From positions 1 through 43,493 of the IMG/VR virus record IMGVR_UViG_3300025419_000005: 43,493 nt of DNA. The stretch is one strand, 5' to 3'. This document shows, piece by piece, positions 10,801 through 18,402 of the stretch. The first letter of the stretch is position 1. Each line of letters begins with the position of its first letter. The notes below the pieces were generated by a model that worked only from the letters and a program-made list of their open reading frames with translations, searched no databases and had not been told where the DNA came from. This DNA comes from a virus. The position numbers were made by a program, and so were the translations under genes.

Positions 10801-11246
10801 ATTCACAGCACGCTAAGGAATTGTTGCGTCATTATCCAAACGCCGTCAGTCAGGCTATTAACTTCTTTAGAGACCCTGAGAATGTTGGTCGGAGGAAATT
10901 TTCTCAGGAGGAAGTGCAAAAACTCGTTAATGATATTCGTGGTAAAGAAGCTATTCCTGACAGAGTTAATGATGCTCTTAAAACTACTGACCTCGAAGCT
11001 CGGAGACAAAAGTTTTGGGACCTAATGAAAGATCAGCCTGTTGAGGACGAGTCAAAGCTCGCTTACCAGAGGAAGTATGGTCCGACCGGCGGAGAAGCGA
11101 TTTGGCTGGCTAAACAAGCTATGAAAGGCGCGGACGAGCATGCCGCTGCTCCAATAAAAGGAGCAAGCACGTTCGCCAGCAACACGTCTCAGGCTCAAAG
11201 AATGAAGCGCCTTGAGGCCATTGGCAAAGCTGGAAGAGGGTATTGA
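7845..11246 (+). CDS. very large virion protein with HEAAGH zincin-like domain
   Basis: An 1133-residue protein. After a Pro/Ala leader it has two copies of a ~25-residue repeat (VIRLSTGHI at 66, TVRLSSGHI at 103, each ending in DP). A long Gly/Ala-rich, partly hydrophobic stretch (about 270-400) follows, then a Pro/Ala/Glu linker (about 430-570). The C-terminal third carries H861-E-A-A-G-H866 in an otherwise metallopeptidase-like context (IFGHEAAGHCLMA), with ATFAGTRAIE and DMNVIGSD downstream, reminiscent of M41. The spacing is HExxxH rather than HExxH. DNA coding for ~9830-11000 is visibly more A+T rich than the first two thirds, which suggests a grafted domain. Probable ejected virion protein. 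Confidence 0.6.
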   Translation: MADQEQGIQTPATPNLEEPVAVNVPSEAAPAPPTQSLIPAAPVTIPTVDELAKAGEQVSHIPDNRVIRLSTGHIAVGNSEDIEKALKVDPGATEIPNAPGYVTVRLSSGHIGRMPKEQVIDAMKADPKMRVLAGDTKGMLDPNAKQDQALKELAKPPDAHQMGMGPEAEFVTGMGKGAVETLRGLKGVIAHVVGEKVADDWTTNNMPKIMTVDTEGKTAYESAGKFAEGIAEWISGDAALKGLSVAAKLGLAGKIADLAKTSPYAARFISLGLDAVRGATVGGAIGGVKGAAGSEGLKGAAEGAVGGALMIGTAGLTGMGLEAVDKAAGIWLAKYAAAPPKEGAPSLGQLAVKYGTRATAGAILWKVRDSAPVPVKGLVTMMLYGLGFESMGALARDIPKELSENPTVVSGAQKAAHNLAPIFNRIAGERGFEEVPGEEAAAPTEKAAPEATPKAMVAPAAPAPAPTEGTAFKTPPVGQPTAAGNVDFGKITPEPTLGEHPATPILRAEQEAKAREANGQPAPGTPAKATGEEVRDVEEAKPAEPAKAPAKPGTQKQTPPNHVEAHAKAAEATAVDGAKPMVYNGTVEGTAYFTDPERGNTTYTLSEKEVTPENLMMRRDLTPPPEIAPAVRAFQEVAAPSHAEGEVPKVKTPKIEAPPPQESSTRVIESYLNTRNNQRVNVIETTEGRRYIEYPDNISELSGAGTGIYSKSFIDDAVSRGILKKITIVPLGSAEGVGEPPLPKSKITAGTPEADNYIKQFKESHPEAVAPKAKGVAPMTDEEILATQQANKGTMDFRGKFDSEAEAQKKIDTSGEKYKGWKPFQIKYGNRAGEWRIARPIITNENLNSFDISKEEVIFGHEAAGHCLMADITDTPTKEGIEFTPTGARTRIDFDKIVQAEADHPEEISNLLATFAGTRAIEIGKNNPIQSKLLTFAAGPRIDEIMGYTSRNADMNVIGSDGYRFKKVLEALGIPKELHQQAWDTYSQHAKELLRHYPNAVSQAINFFRDPENVGRRKFSQEEVQKLVNDIRGKEAIPDRVNDALKTTDLEARRQKFWDLMKDQPVEDESKLAYQRKYGPTGGEAIWLAKQAMKGADEHAAAPIKGASTFASNTSQAQRMKRLEAIGKAGRGY

Positions 11247-11271
11247 CATCCGCTTTTAGTTTTGCTATACT
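11243..11271 (+). promoter_or_regulatory. sigma70-type promoter, canonical
   Basis: TTGACA at 11243-11248, a 17-base spacer, then TATACT at 11266-11271. The -35 box overlaps the stop codon of the preceding 1133-residue gene. It should drive the 48-residue gene, the GIY-YIG gene and the two genes after it. Confidence 0.8.
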
Positions 11272-11309
11272 GTAAGGAGGTGAGTTATGAAGGAAAGAAG
11301 AGGTGATAT

Positions 11310-11456
11310 ATGCGCCCAGATGAGTTAGAATTTCAAAAGCTGTTGGGCAGGCTACGGATGTTGCCTGAGTCTGAGAAGGCAAAGATTCGGGAACGCATCT
11401 ACAAAGACATTCGCATAAAGCCGAAGACTACAAACTCCCCTAAAGAGAAAAAGTAA
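11310..11456 (+). CDS. 48-residue hypothetical protein
   Basis: A short charged, helical protein beginning MRPDELEFQKLLGRLRMLPE and ending in KEKK. GAGGTG at 11300-11305 is a good ribosome site. A 13-codon reading frame with an even stronger site (AAGGAGGTGA at 11274-11283) starts at 11287 and ends at 11328, overlapping this start, so it could act as a translated leader. It is the first gene after the canonical promoter at 11243. Function unknown. Confidence 0.6.
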   Translation: MRPDELEFQKLLGRLRMLPESEKAKIRERIYKDIRIKPKTTNSPKEKK

Positions 11457-11461
11457 CCTAT

Positions 11462-11962
11462 ATGGTTATTTATCTAATTCGCAACAAAATCAACGGAAAA
11501 GAATACGTCGGACAGACTGTGCAAAGTTTAGAACGACGTTGGCAAATCCATTTGTGTGGAAAACAACAAGCTATTGATCTGGCTATTAAGAAGTATGGTG
11601 CTGAAAATTTTGAATTATCAACATTAGCATGGCCACGAACTTTAGAAGAAATGAATGTTGGAGAAGAGGCCCATATATTTTCACGCCATACGATAGCTCC
11701 GAAGGGATACAACCTACTTCCCGGAGGCAACAATCATCGCCCTACCTCCGAAACTAGAGCCAAACTTCGAGCATCTCGTGCTGGCCAAATACGCCCTTCT
11801 TGTACTGAAGAAACAAAATTAAAAATGAGACTAGCACATTTGGGAAAACCCGGAACCATGTTGGGAAAGAAGTTTACACAGGAACACAGAAAAAAATTAA
11901 GCATTGCGGCGTTTAAGCGCGAAGCAGTAAGGAGACAAATTCGTGCCTCTTCCAATATATGA
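11462..11962 (+). CDS. GIY-YIG homing endonuclease with NUMOD3 repeats
   Basis: The 166-residue protein opens with a GIY-YIG nuclease core written here as VIYLIRN...KEYVGQT, with a catalytic-type arginine in LERRW and a Glu in the GEEAHIF segment. Three NUMOD3-like DNA-binding repeats follow from about residue 96 (SETRAKLRASRAGQ, TEETKLKMRLAHLGK, TQEHRKKLSIAA). This is the domain order of T4 Seg-type free-standing homing endonucleases. The gene is more A+T rich than its neighbours and its 3' end overlaps the next gene by 20 bases, as expected for a mobile insertion. Confidence 0.88.
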   Translation: MVIYLIRNKINGKEYVGQTVQSLERRWQIHLCGKQQAIDLAIKKYGAENFELSTLAWPRTLEEMNVGEEAHIFSRHTIAPKGYNLLPGGNNHRPTSETRAKLRASRAGQIRPSCTEETKLKMRLAHLGKPGTMLGKKFTQEHRKKLSIAAFKREAVRRQIRASSNI

Positions 11963-12611
11963 AGGAGGGTCTTTAGCTAGAAAGATAGACGCCTACCAGC
12001 CCGACATCGAAACGCAGATTCGCATCGAGCATGAGATTTTGCAAGCGCAAGAGGCTGCCCCAAGCATTTATTCTAGCCATGTCTCAAAAAGAGCCAAAGA
12101 TGCTTGGGAAGAAAAATTTTTTTTGAACTGTGAGCGCCATCGTCATTTCCGGGTTCGAGACCAAGATGAGATTACTTCGGAGCGCCCCGGGCGCCGTCTG
12201 CACATTCAGCAGTTCGTACAGATGTTGAATACGCTGCCACGCAGACGCTTCATTCTCAATTCTTGGGGAGTGAGGGGCATGAGGGGCCTGAATGCCAGCG
12301 TAGGAGGCGGCAAACCGCGCTATGTACTGGCTCTGGATGACGGTGTGATGCCGGAATGGTCCTACATTACCCTTGACGAGCATGGCCTGCCGAAGAAGCT
12401 CGCGGCGCGAGGCTGGCGGGCGGTGTTGCTCGTCTTGCTCAGGTCCGGCCTGATTACGGAGTCTGAAATGCAAAAGCTGTTCGGCTTCGCCACAGGGACG
12501 CCCGGCGCATTGTTTCGGAAGTATCTTTTTGAGCAGCGCAACCATCGGTTTGCCGATGGAGAGGAGTGGGTCGAACGTGCCCGCATTCGACCGAATGAGA
12601 GGTATGAATGA
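11943..12611 (+). CDS. hypothetical protein
   Basis: A 222-residue protein of unknown family. It starts at a GTG because TAAGGAG at 11928-11934 is correctly spaced, and the start lies inside the end of the GIY-YIG gene. It is rich in Arg and Glu, with a glycine-rich segment (LNASVGGGKPRYVL). A C-terminal helical part (WRAVLLVLLRSGLITESEMQKLFG) resembles a DNA-binding helix-turn-helix by eye only. Its stop overlaps the next start (ATGA). Confidence 0.6.
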   Translation: MPLPIYEGGSLARKIDAYQPDIETQIRIEHEILQAQEAAPSIYSSHVSKRAKDAWEEKFFLNCERHRHFRVRDQDEITSERPGRRLHIQQFVQMLNTLPRRRFILNSWGVRGMRGLNASVGGGKPRYVLALDDGVMPEWSYITLDEHGLPKKLAARGWRAVLLVLLRSGLITESEMQKLFGFATGTPGALFRKYLFEQRNHRFADGEEWVERARIRPNERYE

Positions 12612-13084
12612 CGAAGGAAAATTTCGAGAAAGCACAATTGTTTATGAAAGTCTGGCAGGAAGCGGGCCATCTTGGTGAGCAGGCAATGATGGCAGTGGCC
12701 TTTGCTATTAGAAATAGACAAAGGGCTGGGTGGGAAGGCGGGTTCTGGCTGAAGGTGATCGAATATGCTGGCAGACTGCGGTATAACGATGCCCCACTTA
12801 ATTTGGACTGGCCGGACCTGAGAGACCCAATTGTGCATCGGGTCTTGGCGAGGATTGACGGCGTATATGATGGGTCTGCGTCCGACAACCTTACGAGCGT
12901 CACAGCGCCGATGCCCATCGAGCGGTATGCTTGGCAGGGCGGAGATTCCGCGCAGGTTCGTACTGGAAAGTATTGGGCGGAACTCTCGGGCATAACAAAC
13001 AAAGAATTTTTGGAAAGAATTGTTCGGGACCCGGCAAGTCACCCCAAGACTTCTACAGTCGGAAGTCTGACGTTCTTTGCATAG
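12608..13084 (+). CDS. hypothetical protein, weakly SleB/cell-wall-hydrolase-like
   Basis: A 158-residue protein. The N-terminal segment WQEAGHLGEQAMMAVAFAIRN has the look of the catalytic helix of SleB-type cell wall hydrolases (a Glu followed by an alanine-rich helix and NR), and the C terminus VGSLTFFA could be the matching strand. This is pattern resemblance, not a firm assignment. It is the last rightward gene and sits opposite a small membrane protein gene, an arrangement that would suit a lysis pair. ATGA overlap with the upstream gene. Confidence 0.5.
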   Translation: MTKENFEKAQLFMKVWQEAGHLGEQAMMAVAFAIRNRQRAGWEGGFWLKVIEYAGRLRYNDAPLNLDWPDLRDPIVHRVLARIDGVYDGSASDNLTSVTAPMPIERYAWQGGDSAQVRTGKYWAELSGITNKEFLERIVRDPASHPKTSTVGSLTFFA

Positions 13085-13106
13085 GAGCGATACGATTGCC
13101 GCTGTT

Positions 13107-13283
13107 TTAAGAAGTTTTCTGGTCTGAGGGAAAATTCTTTTGCCATGCTTCGTTGACTCCAGCCGCCGTTGTAATAGTTTGAATCGCTATACGTCCTACC
13201 CATTCTATCAAAGCAGGCACAAACCAAGCAACAACCAGAATCAATCCCAAAAATACCCAAATAGCCCCATCTAAGTTGTTCAT
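13107..13283 (-). CDS. 58-residue single-span membrane protein, holin candidate
   Basis: It starts at the ATG at 13283-13281, preceded by a perfect GGAGG. The protein begins MNNLDGAIWV and has one strongly hydrophobic span (about residues 6-27, WVFLGLILVVAWFVPALI), then a short amphipathic tail ending KTS. Size, single span and a tail are compatible with small phage holins or membrane-targeting proteins, but no family can be named. It is the last gene of the leftward block, just after a GT2 gene, and faces a possible cell-wall hydrolase gene. Confidence 0.65.
   Translation of the reverse strand: MNNLDGAIWVFLGLILVVAWFVPALIEWVGRIAIQTITTAAGVNEAWQKNFPSDQKTS
13109..13139. terminator. possible bidirectional terminator hairpin
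   Basis: AAGAAGTTTTC at 13109-13119 pairs with GAAAATTCTT at 13130-13139 (10 bp, one bulged G, 10-base loop), with short T runs outside on both sides. It lies exactly where rightward and leftward gene blocks converge, inside the 3' end of the small leftward membrane gene. The stem is A+T rich, so this is a weak candidate. Confidence 0.35.
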
Positions 13284-13294
13284 TTTTTCCTCCG

Positions 13295-14026
13295 TTAGCC
13301 TTGGTCTATTGTTCTTCCTTTTGGAAGTACTTTTACTACTTTTCCTGTTTCATCTAGCTCCGTCACATGGCCATCTCGCATTACATATTGGTGGTTAGAC
13401 GCGATGTTAGGCCGGATATTCATTAAGGAAGGCTTAGTCAGCGTCTCTTGCGTGCGGTAGTCGTAATGATACAAAGGAACGTCGATCATAACAAAGGTTT
13501 TAATTTTGTTAGAAATTTTAGCACTCCATGCAGCGTCTTCCCCTTTTTGAACATCTGGAAACTTTTCAGACTTCGCAATGCTCGCCTTTGTCGGGTTCCA
13601 GTGAGCTGTTCTCCCACCTGTAACAGTCTGGTCGGTGTCTTTCACAAACCAAAGCGTCTTGTACTCAGGAGTACGCACTAACAAGCGAGGCTTTTTGTAA
13701 ATGTCTTCTGTCCAGAAGATGGTCATTCCTATTACGTCAACATCTGGATGCGAATGCAAAGTATCTATGATAAGTTCCAAATAGTCTGAGAATACACGGT
13801 CATCATCGTCGATATAGCAGAGGTGGGTTCCGTTTGCCATATCAAGTAATTTATTACGCTTTGCACCTATCGTTATTTCGCCGTTGTCTTCTAGCGTTAT
13901 GATCTCGACTTCCTCGGGGTTCGGCAATGCATTCTTTTGTGCATTTAATCCACGCAGTAGCCTATTAAACTTTTCTTTTCGTGAGGGCACCGTAGGAATA
14001 AGAATACTTAATAATGGTTGCTTCAT
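13295..14026 (-). CDS. GT2 family glycosyltransferase
   Basis: A 243-residue GT-A glycosyltransferase. It shows the N-terminal strand SILIPTVPSR, then an acidic metal/nucleotide-sugar motif CYIDDDDRV near residue 70-78, and a C-terminal part with YHYDYRTQETL. It transfers a sugar from a nucleotide donor. It is translationally coupled to the epimerase upstream through an ATGA overlap and is the last enzyme of a five-gene sugar cassette (13295-18377). Confidence 0.85.
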   Translation of the reverse strand: MKQPLLSILIPTVPSRKEKFNRLLRGLNAQKNALPNPEEVEIITLEDNGEITIGAKRNKLLDMANGTHLCYIDDDDRVFSDYLELIIDTLHSHPDVDVIGMTIFWTEDIYKKPRLLVRTPEYKTLWFVKDTDQTVTGGRTAHWNPTKASIAKSEKFPDVQKGEDAAWSAKISNKIKTFVMIDVPLYHYDYRTQETLTKPSLMNIRPNIASNHQYVMRDGHVTELDETGKVVKVLPKGRTIDQG

Positions 14027-15045
14027 GATTGTTTTGCCTCGATATACTCCAAAGCCCTAGCCAGACCTTCTTTAAGCGTGATCTTCGGCTCAAGGCCAAA
14101 GTGTTTTTGTTTTGCGGTGTCTCCAACCCTTGCAAAGACGCCCTCTGGCTGGTGTATATTACCGACCACTTGTGGAACGTATCCGCACAACTTTGCAGCG
14201 GTGGAAGTCAGCGTCTTTATGCTGGTGGCTATTCCGGTCGAGAGGTTGAGGGTATCTCCCGCGTGCATCACGTCCATGGTTTTGAATATGCCGTCAACAC
14301 AGTCTTCGATGTGAATGAAGTCCCGAATCTGATTGCCGGTCCCCCACACCATAATGATCGGGGAGTGCCGGTAGTCCAGCACTCGTTTGCAAATGCTCCG
14401 GTAGTCCAGCACTCGTTTGCAGATGCTAGGGAACGGATAGGTCATATCTTGATCTTCTCCGTACCCGGAGAATGGGCGGTACACCACGGAGTCTAGCCCG
14501 TGTTTTTCGTAGGCTAGGTGGGCCAGAAATTCATGCGTTAGCTTCGCCCATCCGTAGCTCATGTCCGGTATACCAATCTCTTGTGCCTTAAAATCTAACA
14601 TATTTTCTTTTAATAATAATATGCCTCGTATATCCTCGTTTTGCAGACAAACGGGGTATGCGGCGCTGGAACTGAAACACAGCGTCTTGCGTGGCCGAGC
14701 CTTGGCTGCCCATTGCCAGTACGCGGCGTCGATGGCTAGATCCTCTGCTACGGCGAGAGGGTTGTCTTCGATCATAAGCCGACCACCGACAATGGCGGCT
14801 AGGTGGACGGCGTAGTCGAACTCAGCCTCCATGTTGTGAGCGAAGTATTCCCGGCAATCCATCTTGAAGAAGTAAAAGTTGTTGTAGTCGTAAGGCATGT
14901 AAAAGGGCCATTTAACGGGGTCAATCGCTCCCGTTTTGGGTACGAGCGGGTCCACAACGCATACTTTGTCGCCTCGGTCCAGAAACCGTTTAGTGATGTG
15001 GCGTCCGACGAAGCCCGCGCCTCCGCTAATTAGTACGGTGTTCAT
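14023..15045 (-). CDS. NAD-dependent nucleotide-sugar epimerase/dehydratase (extended SDR)
   Basis: A 340-residue protein. The Rossmann motif SGGAGFVGRH (7-16) binds NAD(P). Catalytic-type S126 (FSSSAAYP) and Y164-x3-K168 (YGWAK) are present, as in GDP-fucose synthase and UDP-glucose epimerase relatives. An AGGAGA site precedes the ATG. An in-frame 30-base tandem duplication repeats the ten residues SICKRVLDYR around residue 207-226. It falls in the substrate-side domain and may alter activity. Next to a GT10 domain, supply of a fucose-type donor is a reasonable guess. Confidence 0.85.
   Translation of the reverse strand: MNTVLISGGAGFVGRHITKRFLDRGDKVCVVDPLVPKTGAIDPVKWPFYMPYDYNNFYFFKMDCREYFAHNMEAEFDYAVHLAAIVGGRLMIEDNPLAVAEDLAIDAAYWQWAAKARPRKTLCFSSSAAYPVCLQNEDIRGILLLKENMLDFKAQEIGIPDMSYGWAKLTHEFLAHLAYEKHGLDSVVYRPFSGYGEDQDMTYPFPSICKRVLDYRSICKRVLDYRHSPIIMVWGTGNQIRDFIHIEDCVDGIFKTMDVMHAGDTLNLSTGIATSIKTLTSTAAKLCGYVPQVVGNIHQPEGVFARVGDTAKQKHFGLEPKITLKEGLARALEYIEAKQS
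14368..14427. repeat. 30-bp in-frame tandem duplication
   Basis: Two copies (14368-14397 and 14398-14427) differ at one base and encode the same ten residues inside the epimerase gene. The near identity points to a recent event or an assembly artefact. Confidence 0.9.
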
Positions 15046-15062
15046 TGTGTTTTCTCCTGTGG

Positions 15063-15770
15063 TTAAATCTCTGCTTTGAAAAAGCCGCGAGCACAGTTTG
15101 GAATACTAAAATCGGAATGCATCGGTTCTAAAGAAAGCAAGGTTATATTACTAAATCCTGCAATCTTTAACCAGCTTATCATACAAGGCACGTTCGGTCC
15201 TGTCCAACATGAAAAGTCGGTGTTACATTGGTCAGCGTCATAAAAGGCGCAGGCCGGAGTTTTGACCTCTTGCAAATCAATGTGTCCTTCGATTAAAGCA
15301 TACTCTTTGCAAATTGCTCTAACCTTTTCAAAAGCTAAGAGAGGGTGTTTTAGATGGTAATAAACCCCAAACATAAAAACAATGTCGAACATTCCAACAT
15401 TTTTTGGGTTTATATCATATACACTCATTTGCATGGATTCTACTTTTGAATGTAAAGCATCGTGAGCAAAATCAAAAGGCTCTTTTGAAGGTCCGGTTTT
15501 TACAAGGCTAGGATCGTAAAAATATCCTAAGTCTCCTTGTGATGTATCCCATTTATCAAGAGCAACAACTCGTGATGCGCCTCGTTTTTCTGCTAAAAAA
15601 GAATTGAAGCCATCCCACGCCCCAATATCAAGAATGCTTTTTCCAGCAAGGTTTTGAGGAAGGTTAGGATAGTAATAATGTAAATCTTCTACCCTAAACA
15701 TGCCGGGAGTAGTGATTCCATTTCCAAGGTCAATGCAGTGAAACCAATGAAAATCATTTACAGATTTCAC
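15063..15770 (-). CDS. SAM-dependent methyltransferase, CmoB/DUF1698-like
   Basis: A 235-residue protein. Class I methyltransferase motif I is ILDIGAWDGFNSFLAEKRGA (about 44-63), the acidic residue after strand 2 is in VVALDKW, and the GVYYHLKHPLLAF segment is typical of CmoB/Methyltransf_9 proteins. In phage sugar clusters such proteins probably methylate a sugar or glycan rather than tRNA; that is inference. It starts at GTG in a GTGA overlap with the preceding gene, with GAGAGGA upstream. It is more A+T rich than the GT4-GT10 gene. Confidence 0.8.
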   Translation of the reverse strand: MKSVNDFHWFHCIDLGNGITTPGMFRVEDLHYYYPNLPQNLAGKSILDIGAWDGFNSFLAEKRGASRVVALDKWDTSQGDLGYFYDPSLVKTGPSKEPFDFAHDALHSKVESMQMSVYDINPKNVGMFDIVFMFGVYYHLKHPLLAFEKVRAICKEYALIEGHIDLQEVKTPACAFYDADQCNTDFSCWTGPNVPCMISWLKIAGFSNITLLSLEPMHSDFSIPNCARGFFKAEI

Positions 15771-16396
15771 AGGGAATCCTCTCTTTCATTGTTAAAAAAA
15801 TCACAGCCGTGTGAAATGACAGCCATGCAGTATAGTTTGTATACGTGGAAGCCTTGCGCCGTAGCATAGTGGATTGTATCTTCGCCTCTGCAAAAGCCTT
15901 CGAGGGACGGCATATTCAAGCCCGGCGTTTCGTAACAATCGTCGATGACTACTAAAGCTGGCTCACGTAAGAGTTTGGAAACGGCTTTGTACTCTTCGAG
16001 GTTTATTGCATAGCTCCCGCCGTCCAAAAAAGCCAAGTCTATCGGGGTAGTCGAAGCAGAGATTGTACTTACTGAGTCCGCACAGATGAGGTTAACAAAC
16101 GGGTGCAGGCCCTCTTGTACAAGGTATGCAGAGCATGTGGCGACAGCGCTGGGGTCGTTGTCAATCGAAGTGAAGGCCCCGCCATGCTCTTTAATCCATT
16201 GAGCGATGTAATAGGTACTGTGGCCGTCTCCGATGCGGAACTCAGTATTGCGTAGACAGCCTGCTTCTACTACGTTCAACGGAATCTGTTTGAGTTTGAG
16301 AAGGGCGTTTAGAAATTGTGCAAGATACCAACCACGTCCTTCGTTTTTCGGCGGTAGAGTAGAAAAGATATTATGCAAAGGGCACCCCTTTGGCAT
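15767..16396 (-). CDS. class I SAM methyltransferase (TylF / Methyltransf_24 style)
   Basis: A 209-residue protein with VVEAGCLRNTEF as motif I, FTSIDNDP after strand 2 and IDLAFLDGGSY plus VVIDDCYE further on, the pattern of metal-dependent O-methyltransferases of the macrocin/TylF type. It overlaps the upstream GT4-GT10 gene by 26 bases and runs into the next methyltransferase by GTGA. The start is not certain: no strong ribosome site precedes the ATG at 16396. Probable target is a sugar hydroxyl. Confidence 0.75.
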   Translation of the reverse strand: MPKGCPLHNIFSTLPPKNEGRGWYLAQFLNALLKLKQIPLNVVEAGCLRNTEFRIGDGHSTYYIAQWIKEHGGAFTSIDNDPSAVATCSAYLVQEGLHPFVNLICADSVSTISASTTPIDLAFLDGGSYAINLEEYKAVSKLLREPALVVIDDCYETPGLNMPSLEGFCRGEDTIHYATAQGFHVYKLYCMAVISHGCDFFNNEREDSL

Positions 16397-18377
16397 TAAG
16401 CTGAATTACTTTTCCATCCCTGAAAACTTTGGGTCCTAGCGTCAGCTTTTCTGTCGGTGTTTTCAAAAGCGCGGCAGTGAGCGTCTTTTCAAGCCGGTCA
16501 TTTAGACTAGCCCATTTGAGTGCGCGGGCGTGATTCTCTTCGATCACGGGAAGCATTTTGTGATACGTGTCCGGCGTAATGTCTTCCATCTTCTCCATCA
16601 AGTCTTCGTAGTTCGAGAAACGGATGATGCCGGATTCGTCAAACCACTGCCCTATATTTGGGCATCCCCAATAGAACGGTACAGTCTTGGCGATGAAGGC
16701 GTCGATGATCTTTTCGGAGAAGTAGTTTTCCTCGAAAGAGTTTTCGACGACGATGCTGTACTCGTAAGAGTACATCATCTTGCGCTTGTCTAGCCATGGC
16801 TGTGTTTTGTTCATGACGAGGCCGGAGGTCTTGACTGATTCGAGCACGAGCTTGCTTGGAAGCGGCGCTTTCACTTTGTCAAAGAGTGCAAGGCGGAAGC
16901 GATGGCCCAGCGTCCAATTCTTGGCGCTGACTTGGAAAGATACGCCGTAATCTCTTTCCGGCAGGTCGGTGTACGTTAGGTTGAAAGGCTTCGCCATGTT
17001 TTCGTACCACGAATTTTCGTCGCCGGGGCCTGCGCCTTGGCCGTTCCAACTGCAACACGCTGGCCCATTGAAGTAGACCGCGTTCGGGCACTTGGAAAGG
17101 ATTTGTGGGTTCCAACCCAAGACCACGTTGTAGTTATTGCAGTCCTTAATAATATGAAGCAGGTTTACTCTGTTCGGGCCTTCAAGCGTGAGCACGCACT
17201 GCGGCTCGTATTGAAGAAAGACTTTGAAGGCAGCCGGGTCCTCGATGGTCTTGACGGCGTAGTCAACGTTGATGACTACTTTTCGATCTCGCGGAACAAG
17301 CGCGGGCTTCCAAGGAAACCGAGCATGGAAGATCGGCGTGAATTGTACAGACTTGAATACGCGGTAGCGCATGGTAGACGAAGTCTCTCGCCCGTACTGT
17401 GGAGGCTCGATTTTTATCCACGGCAGGTTAAACACCTTTGGATACGGCAGACTATTGCCTTGCTCAATAACAGTCTTAAATCGTTGTTGTGCGGCGGCGC
17501 GTTCTCGAAGAAACTTCTCTCTGGCATCAGCAGAGATTTTGGAAACCTCTTCCGACTTCAGCTGCATAGTTTGCAATACAGCTTCATAAACAGCCTCGGC
17601 TGTAATAAGTCCTACAACTGCCCGCCCCATTCTGCGGTAGGTCGCTGGTTTCACTTGTGGAACACGAGGGTCGGCGGCTTCATTCATCGGCGGCATCGCT
17701 GTCGTAACCAGCACAGCACCGACACTCAGGCCCTCCCACAGCGCATGGCCGTAGCCCTCGTAAGCGGAAGGCATGATGTGGTACTGGCAGGCGTTCATGA
17801 GGTTCTTGAGCGCGGGAAAGGCTATGCTTCCAGTGAAGAAAACGTTCTTAAGCGTTTCGTCTTTGTAATCGTTCCCGCGAGCGCCGACTACGTACAAGCG
17901 CGGAGGTTTGTCAAACATCTTCCACGTGGCTAACGTCGCTTCGGTGTTCTTCTGTCCGGCTCCGCCGACTAGGTGCATCCAGATTGGCTCCCGTTTGATG
18001 GAGGGATCGTACAGGTCCCGTGTCCAATATCCGGTGTAGACGGCCTTCTCCGTGACGGCGCTTATGATGCGGTGTGAGTCGTGTGTCTTGCACAGGACCC
18101 GCGTGAGTCCGGCGAACTCTCGATCACACGTGGACCATTCCGGGTTGATGATTAGGTAGTTGTCACAGGCCATCCCAAAGAGATTGGCATCGCAGATTTC
18201 GTTGAAGAGATTGATGTCCGCTGGATGGACACTCTGAAACGCTTTGGGATTTTTCGGATGTAGGTTGACCGCGTTGAGTTTCGCGTCAGGGAACTCTTTG
18301 GTGAAAAATTCTCGAAGCAACTCATACTCCATCTCTAGTCCACAGCCGTTGTACCACGAAATTAGATTGACGAGCAT
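16371..18377 (-). CDS. GT4-like / GT10 fucosyltransferase fusion
   Basis: A 668-residue two-domain protein. Residues 1-330 look like a GT-B glycosyltransferase of family 4 (LYVVGARG, then MPSAYEGYGHALWEG near 203 as the donor-site segment). Residues ~350-640 match alpha-1,3-fucosyltransferases of family GT10: YSIVVENSFEENYFSEKI near 550 is the donor motif, followed by AKTVPFYWG. Fusing a GT-B enzyme to GT10 suggests two consecutive transfer steps on one glycan. GAGGGTG precedes the ATG. It is the first gene of the sugar cassette after the small gene at 18403. Confidence 0.85.
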   Translation of the reverse strand: MLVNLISWYNGCGLEMEYELLREFFTKEFPDAKLNAVNLHPKNPKAFQSVHPADINLFNEICDANLFGMACDNYLIINPEWSTCDREFAGLTRVLCKTHDSHRIISAVTEKAVYTGYWTRDLYDPSIKREPIWMHLVGGAGQKNTEATLATWKMFDKPPRLYVVGARGNDYKDETLKNVFFTGSIAFPALKNLMNACQYHIMPSAYEGYGHALWEGLSVGAVLVTTAMPPMNEAADPRVPQVKPATYRRMGRAVVGLITAEAVYEAVLQTMQLKSEEVSKISADAREKFLRERAAAQQRFKTVIEQGNSLPYPKVFNLPWIKIEPPQYGRETSSTMRYRVFKSVQFTPIFHARFPWKPALVPRDRKVVINVDYAVKTIEDPAAFKVFLQYEPQCVLTLEGPNRVNLLHIIKDCNNYNVVLGWNPQILSKCPNAVYFNGPACCSWNGQGAGPGDENSWYENMAKPFNLTYTDLPERDYGVSFQVSAKNWTLGHRFRLALFDKVKAPLPSKLVLESVKTSGLVMNKTQPWLDKRKMMYSYEYSIVVENSFEENYFSEKIIDAFIAKTVPFYWGCPNIGQWFDESGIIRFSNYEDLMEKMEDITPDTYHKMLPVIEENHARALKWASLNDRLEKTLTAALLKTPTEKLTLGPKVFRDGKVIQLNAKGVPFA

Positions 18378-18402
18378 TAAGCACCCTCGGCTGCATATTT
18401 TT

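Noticed and set aside
13039-13260. 73-residue minus-strand frame
   Set aside because: A different frame starting at 13283 has a perfect ribosome site and encodes a clear membrane protein; this frame also overlaps the end of the rightward gene.
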